Shown: positions 20,967 through 32,750, counted from the stretch's first letter. The stretch: 48,723 nucleotides of DNA from Chara braunii (GCA_003427395.1 BFEA01000018.1:3212267-3260989), one strand, 5' to 3'. Program-made: numbers and translations. Notes: generated by a model from the letters alone, not told the origin.

Positions 20967-23900
20967 TTACTGCGAAGCTGGGGTAGGGGCGATTGTGTGG
21001 TGGGGATTCTGAGGGATCAGCAGAAAGTTGGTCGGTAGGTATGGGACTGAGAAATCATCTAGGGGTCTTCTCTGCCAGAATGGTTCATCCGCCCTCCAAT
21101 TTTTCCATCGTATGTGGAGGTCGTCTAGGAGGTCAGAGAAGGCGCGGTGCGGGTCTTGCCAGATCTGGCAGTAGGATTCCTTCAAAGCTTCTTTGAGAGT
21201 GGCATCTCTTTCATCGTGATAGTTTTGTTTCATGGTTTTCCAAGTATATTGTGAGCGGGACCTGATCTCTTCCTCTATCGCCTGTTGTGCTTGCTGCGGA
21301 CCGTATTGGTGGTCTTTTCTCTCAAAGGAGCATCTAGCTCTCCAAGCTTGCATGAGAACGTGTAGTCTCATGCATGAGAAGAGGTTAGTGGCAAATGGAG
21401 TTCAGTGTCGTAGTAGGTGTTGGTTTTTGCCTAGCAAGATAAGGCCCAAGTCCCATGGGATATGTATGTTCATGAGCGAATGGAACGCCGCGTCCCACCA
21501 CCTCCATATTTGGGCAACCATCGGGCACGCCAACAGGCAGTGTTCGGGTGTTGCCCTGGCGGGCAATGTCGTCCTACCGCAAAAGGTGCAGATGGGGGAC
21601 AGTAAGCCTTTCTACTCAAGATCTATTCTCGAAACAAGCCAATCGGGGATGGGAAGACAGCGGTGTAAGATTTGCCATTGCAGGGACCTGAGGCTTGTAG
21701 GCATTAGTTTAGCATACTTGGTCCAAGGGAGGTTGTGCAGCAACTGTGGGTTCAAAGGTGAATCCCGCTCCCATCTCTGTAAGCTTGTTTGCCCAATCTA
21801 ATGTTGTGGATAAGCTGCTTTGTACCCCCCTTTGACAGTATAGTCCCAATGTGCGTGGTTTGTTGGCCCGTCCATTCCCAGTCATCCAGGTCAAAGGGGA
21901 GTCGGGCAATGGACGAGGCAGGCTCATATGCCTGGTATCCGTTGTCCTGGTCGCCCACCACTCTCACGTTCATCAGGCCCGCCCACAGAGCCGCATCCAA
22001 TGTGCACCTCCCATTATGCATATTGCGTACCCTGTATACAGTCTCCGGAGTGGGCAGGTCGGTGTATCTAACCACCCAATCCTGTGATTGAATTGTCGGA
22101 CCTGTTTTAAGGGTTTGCTACCAAGCTAGAGGGAGGGTGTCTATCAGTTGGCAGGCCTTTTCTTCCACGTTTCTTACATGCTTCAGCTTGGCCCGCAGTT
22201 TGTTCGGCGAGGCCCAATTTTGCTCGACAGGGTCTCAGAGATCACCGACTGTGTAGATTCTTTTTTTTTCCCAGGAGAGCCACGATGAGTTAGTTGTGAG
22301 CAGAAATAGGTTGCCAGCTTCATCCAAGATGAAAGGGTTGCTGAACAGTGGCTGTCTCCATATGGAGTGCCACCTATTGGGTGGAGGCTTCTGCTTGGGG
22401 CCTCGTTTCCTCTTCAATTTTAACATGTTTGGCCAAAGGGGGTCGTTGGGGATGTCCTCCCTGGGGGCCAGCACCGTGCATGTGGCATGCCTGTGTCAGC
22501 GGGGGGCCCGAGATTGTCCAGCGGTTGTTGGTCAACCATTGAAAGGAATGCACACAGTTGGGGGGCATAGATTCAGGTGCCAGGCCAACAATTTGCAGAC
22601 AGGCCAGAGGTGCCCATGTTATGTTATTTCCCATAAGCAGTCTGATTAGCACCTTGAAAATCAAGGTCTCACTCTCCCTTTCAGGGTCCAATATCCCCAA
22701 CCCTCCTTTGGCTCTTGGTTGTGTGAGGATGTCCCAAGTCACCCCGTTCATGCAGCCCTCGGCTTTGGCGCTGTTTTTCCAAAAGTACGTGGTAGGCGCC
22801 TTTCTCAACCTGGTATATTGTTGTGGTTTCAGTGGCCACATTGCCAATTTGTACCATATGGCCGCGAGGATGGCATTGTTGATTGCCAGCGCCCGTCCCA
22901 CCAGCGATGTATGCAGCCCCTCCCATCTTGCCAGGCGGTCGATGGCCATGTTCACAAGATTATCCCCGTGGTCCTGCGGAGGTCCCATTGCCGTTAGCCT
23001 TACTCCCAAAATCTTGATAGCATCTTCTTTTCTCGCCCATGATACACATGGGTCCGGTGGGGGGGGCAAGTCTTGGGGGTGGAGCCACCAGCCCTCTGTC
23101 TTAGAGCCCCAATTTATTGTCATGTCTACCGCCAATCAAAAAAGATGTATGGTTTGGGCTACCGTCTGAAGGTTGTCGGCATCTGCAAGTATAAGGATCA
23201 TGAGTCATCTGCGAACAGTGACATCACCGGGATAAGGTGGTCTGGGATATCTGGGATGGGCACTGTACTAATTCTCGAGTGGGTTTTGATCTTCGCTGCA
23301 AGGGCCTCCATAACTATTACGAAAAGGATGGGTGCAATGGGGTCTCCGTGTCGTACCGACGTCTGCAGCTTTATTGGAGGCGAGAGGTGGCCGTTGAGCA
23401 TTATGTTAGTAGTGGCCGGTCTATGAAAGAGCTGCACCCAATGGCAGAACTCGGGGCCGAAGTTCATTCTGATCAGGCACATATCCAGGAAACCCAGTCA
23501 ACGTGGTCATACGCTTTTTCGAAGTCTATAAATAGTACAACCGCTTGGGCCTTGCGTTGCCGTGCATATTTGATGGTTTCATTGACCAGGAGGATGTTGT
23601 CATTGCGGTTGGGCATAAAGCCCATCTGATCCGGATGAATCAGCATGTTCATATGCGGCAGCAGTCGGATGGTGAGTGCCTTGGCCACCAGTTTGTAGGG
23701 GACTGGGAGGAGAGTGATGGGTCTATAATTTCTGATGTCCTCCTTGTCCCTCTTTTTATAGATGAGCGTAGTCACTCCTTGACCAATCATGCCCCCAAAG
23801 GAACCCTCTTTCTAGACGCTCGCTATATAGTCCATCAGATCGTCTCTGAGAAGGTCCCAGAAGCACACCCATAATTCTTTTGGGAAGGAGTCAATCTCAG

Positions 23901-25415
23901 GTGTTTTCTCGTCCTCCATATCCTACAGGGCAATCCAAATCTCGTCTGATGAGAGTGACTTGTCCAGAGCGGTTTTTTGTGTCGGTGTAAGGCATGGTTG
24001 CACAACTGGGAGTAGCTCTTCCCTGGCTCCCCGGACGTCCCCCAGGTTCTTATTGGGAGTTCGTGATGTGAACAAATCTGTATAGTATTTGGTTGTGTAG
24101 TCTGCAATTGTATAGGCATTTGTTGCGACCGGGGCAGTGTTGTCCAGGGGTTGTCTAAGCCTGGGAACAGTAGAGGCCCGTGCTCGGGCTTTCACTCTGT
24201 TAAAGAAGGATCTCGCTCCATCCGTATGTTCTTGTCTAATTTTGGCTTGTATCCTCCATGCCTGGGCTTGTCTTTGTAGATAGTCTTGGAGGTGCTCCCT
24301 TGCCTCTTGCAGTTTTTCGAAGGAGGGGATGTGCTGGGGGTTGTTCATGAGTTTGTCATCCCAATCTTCAAGTTCTTGCATGGGCCGATTCCAAGACCGC
24401 CTTGCGGTCTCTTGCACACTGGATGGAGAATTTCTTGGTCTTGTCCCTCAGTTGAGCAATGTCCTCATTAAACCAGGCCATGGTTTGTCGTGCTTCCGAT
24501 TGTGGTTTTGTGGACCGCCAGTACTGCCAGAATTCATGAACCATGTTTGAATTTAGAGAGGGGCAACAGTGAAGTAGTGAACTTATAGAATCCAGACCCC
24601 CTCTTGATATGAGTGTGGAAAGAGAGTCCCAGCGTTATCATTATGTGGTCAAAGGATTTGCATGGGCTGATTGCAGTTATTTCCGCAGTTGTGATTAAGC
24701 CCATCAAATCCTTGGACACCAGAGCGAGATCTATGCATGAGTTAGCCAAGCCCCAGTCCCCTCTAGAGGACAAGCATGTGAAAGCTTTTCGGGCAGGGTG
24801 CAGTATTCTGTAGGCATCTTCCAACTCCTTGTTTGCCATCAGTTGTCTGAGCATCAACGTGTCCAGGCCCAGATCCGGGGTGAGGGTATTGCTGGATTCG
24901 ATCGTTGGGAGGTGGACCTTCTATCCATCGTCGGATCCAAGGTGGTGTTAAAGTCTCCGATCATTATGGCTGGGGCGTCGTCTAGAATGTGCTGGTGCAG
25001 GGTAAGCCAAAAGTCCGCCCTGTCAGTGGGATCATTGGGTGCATAGACATTGACAAGGTAGAACTCATCCTCCTCATATGCAAATTTGAGGCACACCCAC
25101 CGTCCTTTTTTATGGTTGTGTTGTACTGCCACCGATCTTAGTCTTGAGGATGGCGGTAGCCATATTGCCACTCTAGCCGACGCTCTGTCTATTGGTGGTG
25201 CTGAGTAGCATGTGTAGGGCCAAATGAATATGGCTTTTGCTGCATGTTGAGGGGTGTCTTGGAGGTGCGTTTCTTGGATGCATACTGCATCAGGCCACCC
25301 ACCAGTAATCGGGGATTTGATCATATCCCTTATGGCATTTTCTTATTTGTTGATGCTTGGATAGGGCCATTAACATTTATTGAGCGAATGTCAATATCAG
25401 CACGGGCCAACTTAG
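20967..25415 (-). pseudogene. LINE A ORF2: endonuclease-reverse transcriptase pseudogene
   Basis: Would nick target DNA and reverse-transcribe the LINE RNA from the nick. Order on the minus strand: APE-type endonuclease (about 25410-24540) with DIRSINVNGP, DAVCIQETHL, DRASARVAIWLPP, LVNVYAPNDP, AIMIGDFNTTLD and SFDHIMITLGL; linker (24540-23930); RT with IYKKRDKEDIRNYRPITLL, DQMGFMPNRND, FIDFEKAYDHVDW, DPIAPILFVIVMEAL and the FADD box near 23212; then RALAINNAILAAIWYK, FWKNSAKAEG..GGLGILDP (22.9-22.5 kb); and a C-terminal zinc motif CTFC-x12-H-x4-C near 21.55 kb followed by a basic tail. Frameshifts are visible near 25,330, 24,860, 24,540, 24,400, 23,480, 23,210 and 22,400. In-frame stops include TAG at 23923 and 23812 and others near 23,130, 22,240, 22,120, 21,620 and 21,390. 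Catalytic residues are largely intact, but the ORF is dead. Confidence 0.9.
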
Positions 25416-25417
25416 CC

Positions 25418-26688
25418 GCCCATTGGGGGGGGTTTCAAATTCGGGGGAAGACAGGGGGGGATGGGGTCCGTGGGAGTGGGCAGTGGTGGTGAGTAGACAG
25501 GGGTGCAGCCATCCTTGTGGCCTGTGCGTTAAAGAGGGCGGGCATGGGGGGGTTGGCGGTGTGTGATATGGATGTGCTGGCCTGGGTATCAATTGGGAGT
25601 TTATGTCTATGGAAGTCTGTCATATGGTTCATTCTGATAATCTGATTCACTGTCTAGCAGGCGCCTTGAATCATTAGTCCTTCATTTTGATAGGGAGGAC
25701 AAAGGGGGGGTCGTCCCAGTGGTTATGTTCTTCCAGCACATTATCCTCCAGAAATGTTTGGATGAAAGTCAAGACCTTTGACTGTGTCCAGGCAATGTTG
25801 GTTCTGAATCATGCAGTGTTGAGGCCCATGAGCTGCTGGTAACCAGGTGAAGGGGGCGTGTTGCTGCAGCCGCATTTTTGGATCCATGAGTAGTATGACG
25901 GGGATGATGCCCTTCGGAAATGAGAGAGAGGTCGGCAACACTACACCCAAAACACCTTCCGTGCTCGTCTCACGGACCCAATATTTGAGTCTTTTGAGGA
26001 TAACTGCCTTGGAGGGGTTGCCCCTTCAGCCTTCCAACGTCAGGTCATCAGGAGTGTGGTTTGCGGAGAGGCAGTATCCTGTTGTGGTGGCCTGAGGCCC
26101 AACACCCAATGCCCCCGTTTTTTTATTCTGGTGAGGGGGAGGATGACAACCCCTGGTGGCATCACAACTGGGGCGTTGTCATCCTCCTCAAGTCTCACCA
26201 GTTGCCTCAGCCCTTTGGGGGAAGTTTCAGAGGTATGGTCTTCGTCTTGTCTCAACCAAGCATGCATCCTCATCATTATGGACAATGTCAACCACCGTGG
26301 GATGTTGTTGAGGGGGGTTGGAAGGGATTATCGCACATTTGTCGCCCTTGTTCTGCTGCTTGTCGTCCATGTGGACCGATGCATTCATGAGCTGGGGCGG
26401 TGGGCCCACAGCCTGTCGAATCGGTAATTGGCCTTGTTGCGGGTCACATCCAAGGTCTGGTGGGCCCACAGCCTGTCGAATCAGTAATTGGCCCTGTTGT
26501 GGGTCACATCCAGGGTCACATGTGGGGGTTGGGATGTTCTGGTGGCCTACGCCACCGTGATAGTTACCGCTTCTCGGCTGTGTAGAGGTCAGATTTGGGA
26601 GGGTATATAGCGTGTTACACAACTTATGAATCAGCACTTTGGGCCAAGCTAGGCCTTCATGGAAGAAAGCCTCAGCTTGCGTTCGCGT
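25418..26688 (-). repeat. LINE A internal tandem duplication, copy 1
   Basis: About 1.27 kb, repeated at 26689-27950 at roughly nine bases in ten identical by eye. Matching landmarks: CCCATTGGGGGGGG.TT at 25420/26693, CCTCCAGAAATGT at 25747/27009, TGGATCCATGAGTAG at 25879/27156 and the CGTGATAGTTACCGCTTC block near 26557/27814. It spans the end of ORF1 and the ORF1-ORF2 junction. This copy is the one contiguous with ORF2. Confidence 0.85.
26401..26520 (-). repeat. 60-bp tandem repeat, two units (first set)
   Basis: 26401-26460 and 26461-26520 both begin TGGGCCCACAGCCTGTCGAA. On the minus strand each encodes a 20-residue unit including GCDPQQGQ and IRQAVGPP. Confidence 0.9.
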
Positions 26689-27950
26689 CGCCCATTGGGG
26701 GGGGGTTCGAATTCGGGGAAAGACAGGGGGGTATGGGGGTCGTGCGAGTGTGCAGTGGTGGTGAGTAGACAGGGGTGCAGCCATCCTTGTGGCCTGTGCG
26801 TTCAAGAGGGCGGGCGTGGGCAGGTTGTTGGTGTGTGATATGGGTGTGCTGGCCAGGGTATCAATTGGGCGTTGATGTGTGTGGAAGTCTGTCATATGAT
26901 TCATTCTGATGACCTGATTCACTATCTAGCTGGCGCCTTGAATCGTAAGTCCTTCATTTTGATAGGAAGGACGAAAGGGGGGTCGTCCCAATGGTTATGT
27001 TTTTCCAGCACATTATCCTCCAGAAATGTGTGGATGAAAGTCTAGACCTTTGACTGTGTCTAGGCAATGTTGGTTCTGAATCGTGCCATTTTGAGGCCCA
27101 TGAGCAGCTGGTGAGTAAACCAGGTGAAGGGCGCGTTTTTCTGCAACCGCATCTTTGGATCCATGAGTAGTATGACGGGGATGATGCCCTTTGGAAATGA
27201 GAGAGAGGTCGGCAACACTGCACCCAACACACCTTCCTTGCTCGTCTCACGGGCCCAATATTTGAGTCTTTTGAGGATAAATGCCTTGGAGGGGTTGCCC
27301 CTCCAGCCTTCCAACGTCAGGCCATCGGGAGTGTGGTTTGCGGAGAGGCAGTATCCTGTTGTGGTGGCCTGAGGCCCAACACCCAATGCCCCTCTTTTTT
27401 TATTCTGGTGAGGGGGAGGATGACAACCCCTGGTGGCATCACAACCGGGGCGTTGTCATCCTCCTCCAGTCCCACCAGTTGCCTCAGCCCTTTGGGGGAA
27501 GTTTCAGAGCTATGGTCTTCGTCTGTCTCAACCAAGCATTCATCCTCGTCATTATGGATAATCTCAACCACCGTGGGATGTTGTTGAGGGGGGTTGGAAG
27601 GGATCATCGCATATTTGTTGCCCTTGTTCTGCTGCTCGTCGTTTCATGAGTTGGGGCGGTGGGCCCACAGCCTGTCAAATCTATAATTGGCCCTGCTGCG
27701 GGTCACATCCAAGGTCTGGTGGGCCCACATCCTGTCGAATCAGTGATTGGCCCTGTTGTGGGTCACATCCAGGGTCTCGTGTGGGGGGTGGGCTGTTCTG
27801 GTGGCCTACGCCACCGTGATAGTTACCGCTTCCCGGCCCTGTAGAGGTCAGATCTGGGAGGGTATACAGCGTGTTACACAGCTCATGAATCAGCACTTTG
27901 GGCCAAGCTAGGCCTTTATGGAAGAAAGCCTTAGCTTGCGTTTGTGTTGG
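26689..27950 (-). repeat. LINE A internal tandem duplication, copy 2
   Basis: Contiguous with the ORF1 Gln-rich part. The ORF1 text AFFHKGLAWPKVLIHELCN (27.9 kb) recurs as AFFHEGLAWPKVLIHKLCN at the start of copy 1 (26.66 kb). Encoded blocks, in order: that segment, a CDPQQGQ repeat, EEDDNAPVVMPPGVVILPL, SFPKGIIPVILLMDPKMRL and ATRMAAPLSTHHH. Each is present once per copy with different frameshifts, so neither copy is intact. Confidence 0.85.
27660..27779 (-). repeat. 60-bp tandem repeat, two units (second set)
   Basis: Same two-unit repeat as at 26401-26520, carried along by the 1.27-kb duplication. The doubling therefore preceded the larger duplication. Confidence 0.85.
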
Positions 27951-29889
27951 CCCGTGGGGTTTTTGGTCCTCCTCGACCCCAAATGTGTGTTTCGCGTATG
28001 CTTCAATTTTGTCAAGAAACTCATTTACGACGAGGACGATCGCTGCCCCCACATCCATCCAGTCAATGGCAGTCACATTCTCGTATTTCTCCACCGTTGC
28101 CAACACTCGCGGACTGTACATTAGGACAGTTTTTGCTTCGCCCCAATGTTCGTTTTTTAGTCTGTCTGCTGGTCTGTCATCCGACAGTGAGAATATATTC
28201 ACTAAAGTCCATTCCATGAGAGATTCTAGCTTTTGTTTGACCTCGTCGTTGGCCACGATAAGTCGGGGCGGAGAGCAGTCTTCCTTGCTCTTTGATAGTA
28301 CAGAGGTTGGCAGTTGAACTTCCATGTCCATAGGCGAGTATTGCTGGTGCTGTTCAGGCACCGGGGGGTCTATCAGGGCCGAGGTATCCATATCTTGGGT
28401 CTGGTGGTCTTCTATTTGGGGAATCGGCTCGTTAGCGATCGCCTTCAGCTGGTGTTTGTGGTTCTCAGGCATGTCAGTTTGATTTTCAGCTTGTTGTTGC
28501 CAGAACCTCTGTAGTTGTTCCTGCTGCTGCTGGAGCACCTGTTGGTGTTGCCAGCATAGCTGATGTTGCCATTGTAGGTGCATGTGCTGGAGGAGTTGTT
28601 GCTGCTGTATCGTTCTCTATTGGTGTTGTTGTTGGTGATATTGTGTTAGTTGGGCTTGCAGTAGGAGGTGGTATTGTTCGTCATGTTCCCTCTGCTGCAT
28701 GGCCTGTTGCTGTTGAAGTTGCTGGGTTTGTTGCCTCGTTTGGAGCATCATGTGGAGTTGTGTTTGGTGCATGCCCTGTATTTCCTGATGTTGGGTTTGT
28801 ACATGTTGTGCCTGCTGCAGTTGTGCATGGTGGAGTGAGTGGAGTTGCACTTGGTGATGGTGTTTGCAGGCCTAGGTGTTGTTGCTGGGCATTCTTCTGT
28901 TTCATTTGCTCCCACTCGTGTTGTGTCTGGTGGGTCAGCTTTTCCAGTAGCACTTGGCAGGGCAGTGGCTGTTGTTGTTGTTGTTGTTGTTGTCGGGCAC
29001 CCTCCTGCTCTTGGCGTTGTGTGTGCATATCTGGGCAGGGAGGGATTTGATGCTGCAGCAGGGCTTGTGGTTGCTGCTGCTCGGCAAGCCCAATCATGTG
29101 TTGTTGTTGTTCCAGGCGCAGCTGCTCAGTGTGTATGATTATGTGTTGTTGTTGTTCCAAGCAGAGCTGCTCAGTGCGTATCTGTGGCAGTTCCATCTGT
29201 TGGGTCTGCATCTGGGTAGGGGACAGCGGCTGGTCCTGGTGTATGGTATCCTGCTCCCCGTACGGTTGGGAGATATCCGGGGTGTGGTGGAGCTGGGGAG
29301 GCCGCTCCAGTTGGTGTAGCAGTCGGGGCTGGTGATGTACCTGTCGTTCTTGTTGTTCCTCTATCACCCCTTTGAGTGACTTCCGGGAGGCAGCTTTTGG
29401 AATGTCGCTGGTCGTCAGCTTGGCAGGAAGGAATTTCCTTTCTCCTGTGATCTGAGAGACCTCTCTCGCTTGGGAAGTTGTCGCCACGGTGAGCGATTCC
29501 GTGAGCTGTCCAGTCCCTTCCAGGCCCTGGCTGTATTCCGCCAATTGTTGCTAGGGCTGCTCCCCGTCGTATTTGTGTTTGTGGTTATTGTCGTCCCCTC
29601 CCCCCTGAGGGTCATCCTGGGGGGGTGCGTCCTTAGTGTTGTGTGCCCAATTGGCCTGGATGTCAGTGCTCTTATCCGAAGTGTCCCCTACCTCCAGTCG
29701 AAGAGGCTGTATGTCAGAGTTGGCGTCTCGATGGAGAGGAAAGGCAACGCCTTTTATCTTATTGAGGAGCGAGTTCGCTTTAAGCCACATATGTTGCGGC
29801 GAGGGGAGTTTTGTGTTTCCCTTCTCAAGCCTCTCATCCTTGGGATCGTGTGCTTGGGCCGTTGCCTGTCCCCCCTCTGTGGGCTCCAA
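27951..29889 (-). pseudogene. LINE A ORF1, Gln-rich central/C-terminal part
   Basis: Continuation of the LINE ORF1 (RNA-binding, RNP-forming in autonomous LINEs). From 29889 downward: an acidic/hydrophilic region, QAREVSQITGERKFLPAKL, then about 300 residues extremely rich in Gln, His and Leu (QQQQQQQQ at about 28.98 kb; LEQQQH repeats at 29.1 and 29.15 kb), then an acidic region with KSKEDCSPPRLIVANDEVKQ and WMDVGAAIVLVVNEFLDKIE (28.0-28.3 kb), which looks like folded protein. Breaks: in-frame TAG at 29551-29553 and at 28617-28619, and a frameshift near 28,830. The Gln tract is encoded mainly by CAG/CAA (CTG/TTG on the plus strand), so antisense frames are Cys/Val/Leu-rich artefacts. Confidence 0.75.
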
Positions 29890-31641
29890 GGAGGCGACTT
29901 TACTGACAGATAAGGGGCTTGGTAGTTGTTGGCGGCCAGAGCTTATCGGTCGGGGGGGGCGCTGCTACGTCTTTTGCTGTCGGGAGTGGATTTGTGTTTC
30001 TACATGGGTCACCTCTAGCTCCCCTTGTGCTGGAACAGCAGGCAGAGGTGCGGGAGGAGGCACGCTTTGGGTCACCTGTAACTCCCCTTGTGCTGGAACA
30101 GCAGACGGAGGCGTAGGAGGAGGCACGGTTTGTGGCTGCCGCCCTTCTTCTTTGTTGGTGGCTTGTACAGTTTCCGGTGTCATGTCCTTCCTCCCTCCAC
30201 TGTTCCTCGCAGTCTGCAAGTCGGCCCCTCGCATCCTTCAGAACTACCGAGGCCAGGGGTTGTACTCCTGTGGTCGAGTGAGGTGTCTGTCCCTTACCCT
30301 CTGTCCGGTTCGGCCCTCCGCCATTCATGGTTTTGGCTGCAGCAGTCGTGTCTTGGTGCTGCGAGTCAGGTTTCAAGGTTTCCTTCCTCTTGAGTTGGTA
30401 CTTTTTGCGAGGATGGGGGGGGCCTTGATTTGTAGGGGAAGGTCTTGAGTGGTGGGCATTTCCTTTTGATGCGATGTTCCCTGTTCGGTTCGCTGGGGGT
30501 CGGCCCTCACTTCGCCCACCTTTCTCCAATTCTAGGGTGGCTTCCTATTTGCCTTTGAGTTTGGTGTTATATGTGGTCTGCAGTTTGGCACCCGAGGGAA
30601 AAGCCTATGGTTTGTCACTGCCCTGCCATATCCATTTCCCGGGGCGGCCATCTGCATATGCCCTCAAGATCCATCCCTCCAGCTCCCGCTCCTCAGGATA
30701 CCACCATTCCTCAAATGAGGGGTGGGGGACCACTAGCCCTTTGATTTTGGCTCTGGCCCTGTTTTTCGGGCATGAATCATATGTGCTAAGGTGGCCTCTA
30801 TGTTTGCAGGCGTAGCACCACGGATCCTAGGTATGGCTGACCGGGACCGAGAATTTGTTTCCCCCTTGAGAGTACCGCCACTCTTCATTGAGGGGAAAGG
30901 GGTAATATGGGTCCCATTCCACTACCACTAGGAGTGAGTCATCTCTTTTTCCCATAAATTGGCACAGATCTGTGATGTATCCTTTGATAGGAGTTATGTT
31001 TTCCAAATCAGTTAGTATTGCTCCCTGCACACAAAGCGGAGTGAATCTGAATTCCACCCAAAAGTTGGACTTCATCAGATACTCTCTTCTTTTGTTAGTC
31101 GATTGCGGGTTGGTCGGTGACCACGCAGCCAGCTGCACTGGGCAACCCCTGAATTGCAAGCCCCTGTTTCTTAAGACTAGGTGTTTATCTGTATGGTATA
31201 GGGCCACGACGGTAATGCAGTCAGGGTTATCTACCTCCACCAGAAAGTGGTCATGCACCAGCTGACGATCCTGCTTGATTCTGCCAAGCTTATCGGCGAT
31301 CCATTTCACCTTATCATTAATCAGTATTGCTGACTGGGTCGATTGGAAGCGAAAGTGTACTGCCTTATGTGAGTAGATTGCATCCCGAGCTGCCTTTGCC
31401 TGGGCCAGATAGATCGAGTGGGAGTAGATGTATCCCTCCCTAACCTGGAATTTCTCTCCGGTTCCACACGCAGCTGTTGTATAAGGTGGCTCTTCAACGG
31501 GGCCATGGGATCCAAGGTGGAGGAGCTGAGCGCATCTGTTCGGGCTGGGGCTGAGAGCGCTCTGATCAGCTGGGGGGGTGGCTTATTGGATTTGTCCAGG
31601 CGGGCGGTTTCTTCCGGTCGAACGGCGCCCTGCTTCGCCAC
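29890..31641 (-). pseudogene. LINE A ORF1, N-terminal part with zinc-knuckle-like motif
   Basis: Minus-strand ORF1 of the LINE. Recognisable text starts near 31330 and runs through KWIADKLGRIKQDRQLVHDH (31.3 kb), VVALYHTDKHLVLRNRGLQF, NFWVEFRFTPLCVQGAILTD and LVVVEWDPYYPFPLNEEWRY. A zinc-knuckle-like CYACKHRGHLSTYDSC (CX2CX4HX6C, two residues longer at the end than the classical CX2CX4HX4C) follows at about 30.77-30.82 kb, then WWYPEERELEGW and a Pro/Thr/Ser-rich low-complexity region to 29.9 kb. Domain order (conserved N-terminal domain, knuckle, disordered tail) matches ORF1 of L1-like LINEs. Breaks: TAG stops at 30827-30829, near 30,605 and near 30,537, and a frameshift in a C-homopolymer near 29,955. 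Start codon not certain; ATG at 31641 opens a neighbouring frame. Confidence 0.75.
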
Positions 31642-32736
31642 TTTATCCTTCTAGGTGTCACCCTCCTTTAACGGTTAGTATCCCATGTGATCCTCCCCCG
31701 CTCCCTGAGGCATGCGAGGTCCCATCCTCATGTTTGTTGTGTGGTTGGGGGGCAACTTGTTTTTGGCTTTGCTTTTGGCTAGGGGTCAGAGCTAACTTCT
31801 TCGTCTCCATCTTCTCGCCCTTCATGCTCTTCTTTCACTGGCTTGCTGAACGTAAGGTATTCAATGTGAACCCTAATATGTCTTGTTTGCGCATTTAGGG
31901 TGTGTGTTATCCGCGGTCAAGCCCAGTTATGTTTTCTTATAATTACGGTATGACTGGGCATTGACCACAAGCGGTCAATCCGCATGTGGGGGGAGTTTGT
32001 AGGGCCAGGTAGGGATGTGCAAGGTCAGGGCGGGGGTCAAGGGGGGGCGATAGTGGGAGAAGGTGGGTGTCGGGAAAAAATTCATGGGGCGTTGTTCGTC
32101 CTCTCTCTTCGTAACCGAATTGAATCTTCGCTGCGTATTCTGTCCGCTCCCAACTTCTCACCCCGCATCTATCACCATGTCGTGCGGTCGGTGTCGCTCC
32201 TCGATGCCCCTCTTCGTGTGTTGTCCTCTCTTTCACCTCACTCTTTCTCATCCGTCTTCCCTGCCAACTTCTTCGACGTTCTCTCCTCATGCTCGTTTAT
32301 GCCGGGTTCCTTCTATCGTCAATGTCTGTGTCGTTTCTGTCGTCGGTATCAGTGTCTTGGGTCACTCCTGTTGGTATCGGTGTCTTTCAGCGTCTCTCCC
32401 TCTCTCTGCAGTGTTGTCTTTGTCTCTCGTTTTCAGTAGCGGCCTTTCCAACGTCCGTCGTTCCCAGCTTCTGCCAACCCCTTTCCATCGTAGCGATGTC
32501 CTTCAGCTTGCTCTCGTCGCAATCAATTGCACTGGCGTCAACGCATGATGTGCCCCCAGCGCGGAGGTTCCACTTCGGTTGCAGCGCAACCGCGGGGTAA
32601 CATGTGCTCAAGCCACATGGCTATGGCACATCTATCTTACGGCCATATCCATCGGGTTTACGCGGATCTTGGCAGGCGGGCTTAGCCGTCCGCGGGGCGC
32701 AAGGCACTAGCGCGGATCCTGGGGGGCGGGCTTCAT
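31642..32736 (-). other. LINE A 5' leader
   Basis: About 1.1 kb between the target duplication and ORF1, with no protein-like frame. On the plus strand it is a CT-rich stretch (32090-32450) and a G-rich one (31980-32060). LINE promoters lie in this position, but no promoter element can be named. Confidence 0.5.
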
Positions 32737-32750
32737 TGGGACAGCGTCTT
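32737..32750. repeat. Target-site duplication, 5' side of LINE A
   Basis: TGGGACAGCGTCTT, partner of 19773-19786. Its position fixes the 5' end of LINE A at 32736. Confidence 0.85.

Larger units (their letters stand above)
19785..32736 (-). mobile_element. LINE A: ~12.9-kb L1-like non-LTR retrotransposon, decayed
   Basis: Minus-strand element with, from 5' to 3', a leader (32736-31642), ORF1 with a zinc-knuckle-like motif and a Gln-rich region (31641 to about 25420, inflated by a 1.27-kb tandem duplication), ORF2 with endonuclease, RT and C-terminal CCHC (25415-20967), a 3' untranslated region with a tandem 97-bp repeat and terminal hairpin, and a 22-base poly(A) (T-run 19785-19806). TGGGACARCGTCTT on both flanks (19773-19786 and 32737-32750, one mismatch) is the target-site duplication, lying within LINE B. 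Multiple stops and frameshifts make it defective; the retained ends indicate full-length insertion. Confidence 0.9.

Noticed and set aside
28643-29335. Long plus-strand frames rich in Val, Cys and Leu
   Set aside because: They are the antisense of the Gln-rich LINE ORF1; composition follows CTG/TTG triplets.
30088-30448. Plus-strand frames opposite LINE ORF1
   Set aside because: Antisense of the Pro/Thr-rich ORF1 tail.
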